A stretch of DNA of 64,000 nucleotides, taken from positions 1 to 64,000 of the forward strand of contig JAIYCW010000055.1 in NCBI GenBank assembly GCA_027487815.1, written 5' to 3'. Below are positions 7,911 to 15,739 of this stretch, piece by piece (within the stretch, counting starts at the first letter, position 1; each line of letters begins with the position of its first letter). The position numbers and the translations under genes were made by a program. The DNA is from Burkholderiales bacterium. GTDB lineage: Bacteria; Pseudomonadota; Gammaproteobacteria; Burkholderiales; Burkholderiaceae_E. Under the pieces are notes generated by a model. The model had not been told where the DNA came from, made no database searches, and was given only the letters and a program-made list of their open reading frames with translations.

Positions 7911-8449
7911 TTTTTAGGGGTGTAGCGAATCGCGTCGGTATGCAGCGGCATCATCCCGGCCGGGAGATCCTCGATAAACCAGCGCAAGGTTTTCGCCACG
8001 GTTGGAAAAGCGAGCTGCTCCCAAGGCACCTCTTCGGGGCTGACCCAAATCGCATCCAGGCTTTCTTCGCCCGGATCAAGCGCATCGCTGCTCGCGCTTG
8101 CCAGGTAAAAGAGGTGAGTCTGATGCACATGGGGCACATCAATCACCGCATAGAGTTTCTCGATCGCGGCCTCTACCCCAGCCTCTTCCAGGGTTTCGCG
8201 AGCTGCACCCTGGGCGGTGGTTTCTCCGTTTTCCATGAATCCTGCAGGCAGCGTCCAAAATCCGTAGCGCGGCTCGATCGCCCGTTTGCACAGCAGGATC
8301 TTGCCCCCGAAGGTAGTCACCGTCCCCAGCACCATCTTTGGGTTTTCATAGTGCACCGTGCCACAAGCTTCGCAGCAAAAGCGCAGCCGGTTGTCGCCGG
8401 GCGGAATCTTCTGGACAACAGCATGTGCGCAGACCGAGCAAAACTTCAT
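7907..8449 (-). CDS. NUDIX hydrolase with N-terminal zinc ribbon
   Basis: The 180-residue protein has an N-terminal four-cysteine ribbon (CSVC at residues 4-7 and CCEAC near 25-29) and a complete Nudix box, GFMENGETTAQGAARETLEEAGV, which matches G-x5-E-x7-REUxEExGU. It should hydrolyse a nucleoside diphosphate linked to another moiety. The zinc ribbon plus Nudix layout recalls NADH pyrophosphatase-like proteins, but the protein is shorter than NudC and the substrate cannot be told. It is the first gene of the minus-strand nudix-aat-bpt-pyrD group. The opposite-strand rpsF promoter lies about 75 bases away. Confidence 0.9.
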   Translation of the reverse strand: MKFCSVCAHAVVQKIPPGDNRLRFCCEACGTVHYENPKMVLGTVTTFGGKILLCKRAIEPRYGFWTLPAGFMENGETTAQGAARETLEEAGVEAAIEKLYAVIDVPHVHQTHLFYLASASSDALDPGEESLDAIWVSPEEVPWEQLAFPTVAKTLRWFIEDLPAGMMPLHTDAIRYTPKK

Positions 8450-8522
8450 GGGTTCTCGTCAAACTGGATGACTTTTGAGTGTAGCAGGAGGCCCCCTGCG
8501 CTGCAGACAAGCCTGACCGGGT

Positions 8523-8551
8523 TTGCCAATAAGCCCCTAACCGGCTATTAT
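8523..8551 (+). promoter_or_regulatory. sigma-70 promoter of the rpsF operon
   Basis: TTGCCA (8523-8528) and TATTAT (8546-8551) are separated by exactly 17 bases. This is a strong housekeeping promoter, as expected for ribosomal protein genes. The predicted transcript start is near 8558. Confidence 0.8.
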
Positions 8552-8557
8552 CGCGGG

Positions 8558-8698
8558 TTCCCTTGGTGGGCGAAGTTTGACGCTTTTACCCACCCTTGCC
8601 CAGCCATGTTGGCTGGCGAGTCCCTAAGGGACGTTGTTTGTCGCCACTGCAGATTCGTCTGCGGCTTTAGCGAAGCAATGCCATTCTAAGGAGAAACC
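8558..8698 (+). promoter_or_regulatory. structured 5' leader of the rpsF operon
   Basis: The roughly 140-base leader between the predicted transcript start and the rpsF ATG has three small perfect hairpins: CAGCCA/TGGCTG (8601-8615), GTCCC/GGGAC (8620-8632) and GCAGA-TTCG-TCTGC (8649-8662). A ribosome-binding site AAGGAG lies just before the ATG. Leaders of rpsF operons in many bacteria carry an S6:S18-binding regulatory RNA. I cannot confirm that the conserved motif is present here, so autoregulation is an inference. Confidence 0.4.
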
Positions 8699-9100
8699 AT
8701 GCGTCACTATGAAATCGTCCTGATCGTGCATCCGGACCAAAGCGAGCAGGTGCCCGCCATGATCGAGCGTTATAAAGCTGCGATCGAAGGCACCGAAGCC
8801 ACTCCTGCCGACCAGCGCGGCAAAATCCATCGGGTTGAAGACTGGGGTCGTCGCCAGTTGATGCATCCGATTCAGAAAGTGGCCAAGGCTCACTACATTC
8901 TGATGAATATCGAGTGCCCGAAAGCAACCCTGGAAGAGCTGGAAAACGGCTTCCGGTTTAATGATGCCATTTTGCGCCACCTCACCGTGGTGATGCATAA
9001 AGCAGAAACGGCAGCCTCCCCAATGTGGAAGCAGATTCAGCGCGAAGAGGCCCGTAAGGCCGCCTCGGATACGCCAGCACCTGCCCCCGCTGCGGCTTGA
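8699..9100 (+). CDS. rpsF: 30S ribosomal protein S6
   Basis: The 133-residue protein opens with [18 protein letters not shown] and contains [30 protein letters not shown], all typical of S6. It ends in an Ala/Pro-rich tail common in betaproteobacteria. S6 binds the 30S platform together with S18, encoded two genes downstream. A consensus AAGGAG lies upstream of the ATG. It is the first gene of the operon rpsF-priB-rpsR-rplI. Confidence 0.98.
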   Translation: MRHYEIVLIVHPDQSEQVPAMIERYKAAIEGTEATPADQRGKIHRVEDWGRRQLMHPIQKVAKAHYILMNIECPKATLEELENGFRFNDAILRHLTVVMHKAETAASPMWKQIQREEARKAASDTPAPAPAAA

Positions 9101-9113
9101 AGTTCAGGAGAGC

Positions 9114-9434
9114 GTGACCAATCAGGTTGAACTAACGGGTTTGTGGGCTCCGCGCGAAACGCTGCGTTTTACCCCCGCCGCCGTACCAGTGATCGATGGA
9201 TTGCTGGAATATGCGGGCACGGTGCAGGAGGCAGGACATCAGCGCCAGGTGCAGCTTCATATCCGGATCAAGGTTGTTGGGCCACTGGCCCATGCGGCTG
9301 GCCGACAGGCAGCAGGCTCCAGGATCCGGGTGCGAGGTTTTTTGGCTCCCCAACGTTTAGGCAGTCGCAGCCTTGTGTTGCATGCCCAAAGTTTCGAACC
9401 CGCCAGTGCTGAATCGTCAGGCTCCAACGCTTAA
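9114..9434 (+). CDS. priB: primosomal replication protein N (PriB)
   Basis: The 106-residue single-domain OB-fold protein binds single-stranded DNA and works with PriA in replication restart. The position between rpsF and rpsR is diagnostic, as is the opening (ELTGLWAPRETLRFTPAAVPV). The GTG start at 9114 is preceded by AGGAG at 9106-9110, which decides the start. It lies 13 bases after the rpsF stop. Confidence 0.92.
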   Translation: MTNQVELTGLWAPRETLRFTPAAVPVIDGLLEYAGTVQEAGHQRQVQLHIRIKVVGPLAHAAGRQAAGSRIRVRGFLAPQRLGSRSLVLHAQSFEPASAESSGSNA

Positions 9435-9458
9435 CACCCCTATTTATTCGAGGTTCTT

Positions 9459-9734
9459 ATGGCTTTCACTCGCTCCTTTAACAAAGACAAAAAGCCCCGT
9501 CGTCCGGCGCAAAGTGCTTTGTTCAAGCGGAAAAAATTCTGCCGCTTCACCGCCGATAAGGTTGAATACATCGATTACAAAGATGTCGACACCCTGAAGG
9601 ATTTCATCACTGAAACCGGCAAGATCATTCCTGCTCGCCTGACTGGCACCAGTGCCAAGTATCAGCGTCAGCTCACCACCGCAATCAAGCGCGCCCGGTT
9701 TTTGGCTTTGATGCCATTCACCGATAACCACTAA
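9459..9734 (+). CDS. rpsR: 30S ribosomal protein S18
   Basis: The 91-residue basic protein has the S18 core [21 protein letters not shown] and the C-terminal [26 protein letters not shown]. It forms a platform heterodimer with S6. A GAGG motif lies ahead of the ATG. It is 24 bases downstream of priB and 14 bases upstream of rplI. Confidence 0.98.
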   Translation: MAFTRSFNKDKKPRRPAQSALFKRKKFCRFTADKVEYIDYKDVDTLKDFITETGKIIPARLTGTSAKYQRQLTTAIKRARFLALMPFTDNH

Positions 9735-9748
9735 GCACGGAGTCCAAC

Positions 9749-10201
9749 ATGCAAATCATTTTGCTAGAGAAAGTAGTCAACCTCGGCGGGCTGGGTGATG
9801 TGGTCAAGGTCAAGGATGGCTATGCCCGCAACTTCCTGATCCCTGAAGGCAAAGCACGTCGTGCAACAGCCAACGCGATTGAAGAGTTCAAGGCGCGCCG
9901 TATTGAGCTTGAAAAAGTGCAAGCCGAAAAGCTGGCCACTGCGCAGGCCCTGGGCGAAAAGCTCAACGGCTCGGTAATCGATATCAGCCAGAAGGCTGGC
10001 GTGGATGGCCGCCTGTTTGGTTCGGTCACTACCTTTGATATCGCTGATGCATTGGCTCGCAAGGGTCACGCGATCGTCAAGGCCATGGTGCGTTTGCCAG
10101 CGGGCCCGCTCAAGACCGTGGGCGAGCATGCCATCGAAGTTGCTCCGCATACCGATGTGGTCACCACCGTGACAGTGCGCGTTATTGGTGAAGCTGCTTA
10201 A
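9749..10201 (+). CDS. rplI: 50S ribosomal protein L9
   Basis: The 150-residue protein has the L9 signature [36 protein letters not shown], a long central helix, and a C-terminal domain with GRLFGSVT. L9 extends from the 50S subunit near the L1 stalk and helps reading-frame maintenance. The last five codons including the stop are exactly duplicated in tandem just downstream (see 10187-10216), without affecting the protein. Confidence 0.98.
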   Translation: MQIILLEKVVNLGGLGDVVKVKDGYARNFLIPEGKARRATANAIEEFKARRIELEKVQAEKLATAQALGEKLNGSVIDISQKAGVDGRLFGSVTTFDIADALARKGHAIVKAMVRLPAGPLKTVGEHAIEVAPHTDVVTTVTVRVIGEAA

Positions 10202-10216
10202 GGTGAAGCTGCTTAA
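10187..10216 (+). repeat. 15-base perfect tandem duplication across the rplI stop
   Basis: GGTGAAGCTGCTTAA occurs at 10187-10201 and again at 10202-10216 with no gap. The first copy encodes Gly-Glu-Ala-Ala-stop at the end of rplI. The second repeats the same codons and stop in the same frame, so it adds a backup stop codon. It looks like a recent slippage duplication. Confidence 0.95.
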
Positions 10217-10284
10217 GGTGTAGACTGCACGCGGCGTATTCAGGCTGCCTTCGATTGAAGCTGGCCAGATGCGTCGGGTCAAAG

Positions 10285-10318
10285 AGCCCTGGGGTGCTTC
10301 GCGCTTCGGGGCTTTTGT
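10285..10318 (+). terminator. possible intrinsic terminator after rplI
   Basis: AGCCC (10285-10289) can pair with GGGCT (10309-10313) around a loop that is itself partly self-complementary. TTTTGTTTT follows. It lies between the rpsF operon and dnaB. The stem is short, so termination may be partial and dnaB may be partly cotranscribed. Confidence 0.45.
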
Positions 10319-10333
10319 TTTAGGGGGGTAGGC

Positions 10334-11746
10334 ATGGCACAAACTGAGCATCCATCCGGGTTTTCGCAGCAGCGAAGCCGTCCGGTCGACCCCCAGATTG
10401 CGCAGCTTCGCATGCCGCCCCATTCCATCGAAGCCGAGCAATCGGTGCTGGGTGGGTTGCTGCTGGATAACGAGGCTTTTGACCGGGTAGCCGATATTCT
10501 GCGCGAGGCGGATTTTTACCGCCTCGACCATCGATTGATCTGGCAACGCATTTCGCTGCTGATCGAGCGCAGCCAGCCCGCCGATATCGTCACTGTCTAT
10601 GAATCACTGCAATCCATTGGCAAAGCGGATGAAGCCGGCGGGTTGACCTATCTAAGTGCGTTGGCTCAGGAGACTCCCTCCGCTGCAAACATCCGCCGCT
10701 ATGCCGAGATCGTGCGTGATCGTGCAGTGCTGCGCCAATTGATCAGCACAGCCGATGAGATTGCCACCACTGCGCTGAATCCCCAGGGAAAAGATACCCG
10801 GCAACTGCTCGATGAAGCTGAATCCAAGGTGTTCCAGATTTCCGAGGATGGCTCACGCGGAACCACCGGGTTTCAGAATCTGCAGGATCTGCTTGGGCAG
10901 GTTGTCGATCGGGTGGATGAGCTCTTTAACCAGGCCAATCCCAACGATGTCACTGGCGTGCCCACAGGCTTTGCCGATCTCGACCGGATGACCTCAGGGC
11001 TGCAGTCTGGCGATCTGGTGATCGTTGCAGGCCGCCCCTCGATGGGCAAGACCAGTCTGTGTATGAATATCGCCGAGGCTGTCGCGGTCGAGCAGGGCTT
11101 GCCGGTGGCCGTATTCAGTATGGAGATGGGTGCGGTGCAGCTGGCCTTGCGTATGGTCTGTTCGGTAGGGCGGCTGGATCAGCAGCGCTTGCGCACCGGG
11201 CGCCTGAATGATGAGGATTGGCCGCGCCTGACCAACGCAATTCAGAAGATGCAGGAAGCGCAACTCTTCATCGATGAAACGCCTGCCTTGAATGCGCTGG
11301 AGCTCAGGGCGCGTGCACGTCGCTTGTCGCGTCAATGCGGTCAGCTTGGCCTGATCGTGATCGATTATTTACAGCTCATGTCTTCCCCGTCCTCGGGTGA
11401 AAACCGCGCAACTGAAATCAGTGAAATATCGCGCTCACTCAAGGCCCTCGCCAAGGAACTCAAGTGCCCGGTGATCGCGCTTTCGCAGCTCAATCGATCG
11501 CTGGAGCAGCGCCCCAACAAGCGGCCAGTGATGAGTGATTTACGCGAATCAGGAGCGATAGAACAGGACGCCGATGTGATTCTCTTTATCTATCGCGACG
11601 AGGTGTACAACCCGGACTCGCAAGATAAGGGCACGGCCGAAATCATTATCGGCAAACAGCGTAACGGCCCAATTGGTACGGTGCGGGTGACCTTCGTTGG
11701 AGCCTACACCAAGTTTGAGAACTTCACGCCAGCTACCAGTTATTAA
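10334..11746 (+). CDS. dnaB: replicative DNA helicase DnaB
   Basis: The 470-residue protein is the hexameric replication-fork helicase. The N-terminal domain (MPPHSIEAEQSVLGGLLLDNEAFD) is followed by a linker and the RecA-like ATPase with the Walker A motif GRPSMGKT at about residues 233-240. The Walker B region LIVIDYLQLM, and SQLNRSLEQRPNKRPVMSDLRESGAIEQDAD, follow. The length is standard and no intein is present. A run of six G residues (10323-10328) sits where the ribosome-binding site should be. It is downstream of the rpsF operon and convergent with the phoH-like gene. Confidence 0.98.
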   Translation: MAQTEHPSGFSQQRSRPVDPQIAQLRMPPHSIEAEQSVLGGLLLDNEAFDRVADILREADFYRLDHRLIWQRISLLIERSQPADIVTVYESLQSIGKADEAGGLTYLSALAQETPSAANIRRYAEIVRDRAVLRQLISTADEIATTALNPQGKDTRQLLDEAESKVFQISEDGSRGTTGFQNLQDLLGQVVDRVDELFNQANPNDVTGVPTGFADLDRMTSGLQSGDLVIVAGRPSMGKTSLCMNIAEAVAVEQGLPVAVFSMEMGAVQLALRMVCSVGRLDQQRLRTGRLNDEDWPRLTNAIQKMQEAQLFIDETPALNALELRARARRLSRQCGQLGLIVIDYLQLMSSPSSGENRATEISEISRSLKALAKELKCPVIALSQLNRSLEQRPNKRPVMSDLRESGAIEQDADVILFIYRDEVYNPDSQDKGTAEIIIGKQRNGPIGTVRVTFVGAYTKFENFTPATSY

Positions 11747-11761
11747 GCACTAGAAGCGAAG

Positions 11762-11788
11762 TGCCCACCGCAGCTGCTGTGATGGGCA
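11762..11788. terminator. long hairpin between convergent dnaB and phoH-like genes
   Basis: TGCCCA at 11762-11767 pairs with TGGGCA at 11783-11788. The stem continues inward past one C-A mismatch to give 11 pairs (one of them G-T) and a three-base loop. No T run follows on either strand, so it is not a textbook terminator. The position between two convergent stops suggests transcript-end formation for both genes. Confidence 0.5.
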
Positions 11789-11795
11789 TGCCCTG

Positions 11796-13517
11796 TTAAA
11801 GCGCTTCCGCTGCGAAATCTGCAAGCCTGGAGCGCTCCCCACGCTGCAAGGTGATATGACCAGCATGCACCCAGCCCTTGAAGCGGTCCACCACATAGGT
11901 CAGGCCCGATGAGCCTTCGGTGAGGTAGGGCGTATCGATCTGCGCGATATTGCCCAGGCAGACCACTTTGGTGCCCGGCCCGGCGCGGGTGATCAGGGTC
12001 TTCATTTGCTTGGGCGTGAGATTTTGCGCTTCATCAATGATGAGAAACTTGTTGATGAAGGTGCGCCCGCGCATGAAGCTCATGGATTTAATCCTGATCC
12101 TTGAGCGGATCATGTCCTGAGTGGCCTGCTTGCCCCATTCGCCAGCAGCCGGATCCCCTTGCTGAAGCACCTCGAGATTATCCTCAAGCGCGCCCATCCA
12201 GGGTTGCATCTTTTCTTCTTCGGTGCCGGGCAAAAAGCCAATCTCATCGCCCACCGGCACAGTGGCTCGGGTCATGATGATTTCGGTGAAGCGCCGCGCG
12301 TCAATGGTTTGGGCCAAACCAGCGGCGAGCGCGAGCAAGGTTTTGCCGGTGCCCGCTTGGCCAAGCAGGGTCACAAAATCGACTTCTGGATTCATCAGCA
12401 GATTCATCGCAAAGTTTTGTTCACGATTGCGGGTGGTGATGCCCCACACTGCATTTTTGTGATGCGTGAAATCCTTGAGCGTTTGCAGCACTGCGCTGCG
12501 GCCATTGATTTCCTTGACCTGAGCTGCCAGGGGCATTTGCCCTTCGAAGAACACAAACTGGTTCAGCATGAATCCGCTGACCAGGGGACCGGTCACGCGA
12601 TAAAACGTGTGGCCACCTTGTTGCCAGGATTCGATGCCTTTGCCGTGCTTATCCCAGAAATCAACTGGCAGCTGCAGCAGGCCCGAGTAAAGCAGGTCGC
12701 TGTCTTCCAGCACCTGATCATTGAAGTAATCCTCTGCCGCGAGCCCAAGGGTGCGGGCCTTGATCCGCATATTGATGTCCTTGGACACCAGCACGATCTC
12801 CCGCCCCGCTTGCTGCTCCTGGAGCGCGCGCACTACGCTCAGGATTTGATTGTCGGCTTTGCCAACCGGCAGGCTGGCCGGCAAGAGGTTATCCATCACC
12901 CGGGTCTGAAACAACAGACGGCCTGAGGCATCGGTGTTGCCCAGCGAATCGAGGGGGAGTCCGGCTTCAATGCCACTTTGAGCCTTGGCCATCAGCTCAT
13001 CCAGGGTGCGGCTTACCGAGCGCGCATTGCGCGAAACCTCGGACATCCCCTTCTTGTGGTTATCAAGCTCCTCCAGCGTCATCATGGGCAGGAACACGTC
13101 ATGCTCATCAAACCGGAATAGCGCGCTGGGATCATGCATCAACACATTGGTGTCGATCACAAAAAGCTTGGTCGGGCCGGAGCTGCGCGTGCGCGGCCGG
13201 GACTCCTTGGCTTTGGGTGGCGGCAGCGCCCGTTTTGCGCCGGCTGGTTCGCTTGACCCGGGCGCCGGGGAGTCTTTGCTGCGCGCCACTGGTGTCTTGG
13301 CACTCGGTGCCGCACCGTTGGGCGTCAGAGCCACGACTTTGGGCGTACTTTCGCCTGAAGTGCGCAGGGATGCGGGCAATGCTGAGGGATGGGTCGGGGG
13401 GGGCGACTTGCCCGGTCGGGCGGTCAGTAAAAGCGCCGGGGCCGTGGTTTTGGCGCGAGGCAGGTCAGAAAGATCGAGGATGGAGGCTGGTTTTGTGGGT
13501 GCTTTGGGCAGTGGCAT
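11796..13517 (-). CDS. PIN domain - PhoH family ATPase
   Basis: The 573-residue protein has three parts. Residues 1-115 are a low-complexity extension rich in Pro, Ala, Ser, Thr and Lys. A PIN nuclease-like domain begins with LFVIDTNVLMHDP at about 117. The C-terminal PhoH ATPase domain has a Walker A motif GQAGTGKT near residue 385, and FLIIDEAQNL. This PIN-PhoH architecture is that of YlaK/PhoH2-type proteins, which act as RNA helicase/nucleases in characterised relatives. The N-terminal extension looks disordered. It begins 3 bases after the peroxiredoxin stop, in a Mth938-bcp-phoH minus-strand operon. Confidence 0.9.
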   Translation of the reverse strand: MPLPKAPTKPASILDLSDLPRAKTTAPALLLTARPGKSPPPTHPSALPASLRTSGESTPKVVALTPNGAAPSAKTPVARSKDSPAPGSSEPAGAKRALPPPKAKESRPRTRSSGPTKLFVIDTNVLMHDPSALFRFDEHDVFLPMMTLEELDNHKKGMSEVSRNARSVSRTLDELMAKAQSGIEAGLPLDSLGNTDASGRLLFQTRVMDNLLPASLPVGKADNQILSVVRALQEQQAGREIVLVSKDINMRIKARTLGLAAEDYFNDQVLEDSDLLYSGLLQLPVDFWDKHGKGIESWQQGGHTFYRVTGPLVSGFMLNQFVFFEGQMPLAAQVKEINGRSAVLQTLKDFTHHKNAVWGITTRNREQNFAMNLLMNPEVDFVTLLGQAGTGKTLLALAAGLAQTIDARRFTEIIMTRATVPVGDEIGFLPGTEEEKMQPWMGALEDNLEVLQQGDPAAGEWGKQATQDMIRSRIRIKSMSFMRGRTFINKFLIIDEAQNLTPKQMKTLITRAGPGTKVVCLGNIAQIDTPYLTEGSSGLTYVVDRFKGWVHAGHITLQRGERSRLADFAAEAL

Positions 13518-13520
13518 AAA

Positions 13521-13982
13521 TTAAAGCTGTTGAACAAATTGCAGGACTTCTTCCACATGGCCGGGTACCTTCACACCGCGCCACTCATGCACCAGCTTGC
13601 CCGCGCTATCCAGAATGAACGTCGAACGTTCGATCCCCCGCACGGGTTTGCCATACATTTTTTTGTCTTTCATCACCCCGAATTCAAGGCATAGCGCCTC
13701 TTCGGGGTCCGCGATCAGCTCGAAGGGCAATTCAAGTTTTGTCTTGAATCCCTGATGGGTGCGCAAACCGTCGCGGCTGACGCCCACCACCGTGGCGCCC
13801 GCTTTGGCAAACGCCTTGATGTGATCACGGAAGTCACCAGCCTGCGTGGTGCAGCCCGAGGTGTTGTCTTTGGGGTAGAAATATAGCACCAGGGTTTTGC
13901 CTGAAAAGGCCGAGAGCTTGAACTCGCCACCGGTGGATACGGCGGTGAAATCCGCCACTTTCTTGCCAACTTGAACACTCAT
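13521..13982 (-). CDS. bcp: thioredoxin-dependent peroxiredoxin, Bcp/PrxQ type
   Basis: The 153-residue protein reduces peroxides in the cytoplasm. The peroxidatic Cys44 lies in the motif NTSGCTTQAGDFRD. Many Bcp proteins have a resolving Cys five residues later; here that position is Gly49. Another cysteine, Cys98 (EEALCLEFGV), is placed like the resolving Cys of the alternative PrxQ subclass, so the enzyme may be an atypical 2-Cys form using Cys98, or 1-Cys. The C-terminal RSTFILD and WRGVKVPGHVEEVL are family-typical. It lies between the Mth938-like gene and the phoH-like gene. Confidence 0.93.
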   Translation of the reverse strand: MSVQVGKKVADFTAVSTGGEFKLSAFSGKTLVLYFYPKDNTSGCTTQAGDFRDHIKAFAKAGATVVGVSRDGLRTHQGFKTKLELPFELIADPEEALCLEFGVMKDKKMYGKPVRGIERSTFILDSAGKLVHEWRGVKVPGHVEEVLQFVQQL

Positions 13983-13995
13983 GCGCTAAACGATA

Positions 13996-14364
13996 TCACA
14001 CCAAAATTGCAGCCAAGACCTGCCGGCCTTCCGACATGAGAATGTTGTAGGTGCGGCACGCGGCCTGGGTATCCATCATTTCAATGCCAATTCTTTGGGC
14101 ATGCAGCCCTTGCAGCAGCCGTGGATGCACAAAGCGCTGCCGCTCACCGGTGCCGAGCACAATCAAGGCCGGCTTGAATTCGAGCAACTCGGTGAAATCT
14201 TCCGCAGTAAGCGTCTCAAAGCTGGTTGGCCGCCAGCGCTTGAGCACCAATTCGGGCATGACCACCAGCGAGTGATCGAAGCGCTGGGCGTTGATTTCAA
14301 TATAGCCCGCGCCATATGCGGTGACGGTGTTGAGGCTGGCAGTGGTTTCGGCGTGCAGTTTCAT
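13996..14364 (-). CDS. Mth938-like (DUF498) domain protein
   Basis: The protein has 122 residues from the ATG at 14364. It belongs to the small Mth938/NDUFAF3-like family (FDHSLVVMPELVLKRW, PALIVLGTGERQRFVHP, IGIEMMDTQAACRTYNILMSEGR). Related eukaryotic proteins help complex I assembly; the bacterial role is not established. A TTG four codons upstream is possible but lacks a better ribosome-binding site. It is first in the Mth938-bcp-phoH group and divergent from alaA. Confidence 0.87.
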   Translation of the reverse strand: MKLHAETTASLNTVTAYGAGYIEINAQRFDHSLVVMPELVLKRWRPTSFETLTAEDFTELLEFKPALIVLGTGERQRFVHPRLLQGLHAQRIGIEMMDTQAACRTYNILMSEGRQVLAAILV

Positions 14365-14449
14365 TAGGACCAGCAAGGGGGATGCAGGACAGGAAAAACA
14401 AGCCTAAATGTTACGATAACGAGCTGATTTTCCGAAGGATTCCCGCAAA

Positions 14450-15730
14450 ATGAACTCCCCTACCTCCGAGGGCTTGCTGAGAGCTGGCAAGGGCACGGCT
14501 GCTGCCGGCATGCGTAGCCTGCGCAAGTCTGACAAGTTGGCCAATGTCTGTTACGACATTCGTGGCCCGGTAATGGCGGCCGCCAAGCAAATGGAGGAAG
14601 ACGGGCATCGCATCATCAAGCTCAATATTGGCAATCTGGCGCCCTTCGGCTTCGAAGCCCCAGATGAGGTGCGCCAGGATGTGATTGTGAATCTGGGCAA
14701 TGCGTCGGGCTACTCTGATTCGCGGGGTCTTTTTGCAGCCCGCAAGGCGATCATGCACTACACCCAGCTCAAGGGGATTGCCGGAGTGCAGATGGATGAC
14801 ATCTTCATCGGCAACGGGGTGAGCGAGCTGATTGTGATGGCGATGCAAGGCCTGCTCAATAGCGGCGATGAGGTGTTGGTGCCTGCACCCGATTACCCTT
14901 TGTGGACCGCAGCGGTAAGCCTGGCGGGCGGCACTCCCCGGCATTACATTTGCGATGAGGGTGCCGATTGGTTGCCTGATCTGGACGATATGCGCCGCAA
15001 GATCACCCCCAGCACTCGGGCCATGGTGGTGATCAATCCAAACAACCCGACCGGGGCACTTTATCCGCCGGAGTTTTTGCGCGAGCTGGTGGAGATCGCA
15101 CGCCAGCATCAGCTGATCGTGTTTGCCGACGAGATCTACGACAAGATGCTCTATGACGGCGCTGAACATACATCGATAGCCTCGCTTGCCGATGATGTGT
15201 TGTTCGTCACCATGAACGGGCTCTCAAAAAACTACCGCGCTTGCGGGTATCGCTCCGGCTGGATGGTGCTCTCGGGTGAAAAACGTCATGCCTCGGACTA
15301 TATCGAAGGCCTGGGAATTCTCGCCTCGATGCGCCTATGCGCCAATGTGCCGGGGCAGTATGCGATCCAGACTGCTCTTGGGGGCTATCAAAGTATCAAT
15401 GATCTTGTCGGGCCCAAAGGCCGGCTGACCCGTCAACGCGATCTGGCCCATGCCTTGATTACCGCGATCCCCGGGGTGAGTTGCGTGAAGCCCAAGGCCG
15501 CGCTCTATCTCTTTCCGAAGCTTGATCCTGTGATGTATCCGATCGTGGATGATCAGCAGTTCATCCTTGAATTGTTGCAGGAGCAGCAGGTCTTGGTGGT
15601 GCAGGGTTCGGGCTTTAACTGGCCCACGCCCGATCATTTGCGGATTGTGTTTTTGCCCAATGCGGATGACCTCACCGAGGCCTTTGGTCGGTTGGAGAAG
15701 TTCCTGAGTGCTTATCGAAAACGTGTGTAG
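14450..15730 (+). CDS. alaA: alanine/glutamate transaminase AlaA
   Basis: The 426-residue PLP-dependent class I aminotransferase closely follows E. coli AlaA in segments such as LANVCYDIRGPV, KLNIGNLAPFGFEAPDE, NGVSELIVMAMQ, VPAPDYPLWTAAVSL and FADEIYDKMLYD. The catalytic lysine lies in MNGLSKNYRACGYRSGWM. It makes alanine from pyruvate and glutamate. The N-terminus is about 20 residues longer than in E. coli. An AAGGA motif precedes the ATG. It is the first gene of a run with hom, thrC, moeA, moaD and moaE; hom starts 9 bases after its stop. Confidence 0.95.
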   Translation: MNSPTSEGLLRAGKGTAAAGMRSLRKSDKLANVCYDIRGPVMAAAKQMEEDGHRIIKLNIGNLAPFGFEAPDEVRQDVIVNLGNASGYSDSRGLFAARKAIMHYTQLKGIAGVQMDDIFIGNGVSELIVMAMQGLLNSGDEVLVPAPDYPLWTAAVSLAGGTPRHYICDEGADWLPDLDDMRRKITPSTRAMVVINPNNPTGALYPPEFLRELVEIARQHQLIVFADEIYDKMLYDGAEHTSIASLADDVLFVTMNGLSKNYRACGYRSGWMVLSGEKRHASDYIEGLGILASMRLCANVPGQYAIQTALGGYQSINDLVGPKGRLTRQRDLAHALITAIPGVSCVKPKAALYLFPKLDPVMYPIVDDQQFILELLQEQQVLVVQGSGFNWPTPDHLRIVFLPNADDLTEAFGRLEKFLSAYRKRV

Positions 15731-15739
15731 AAAATCGTC

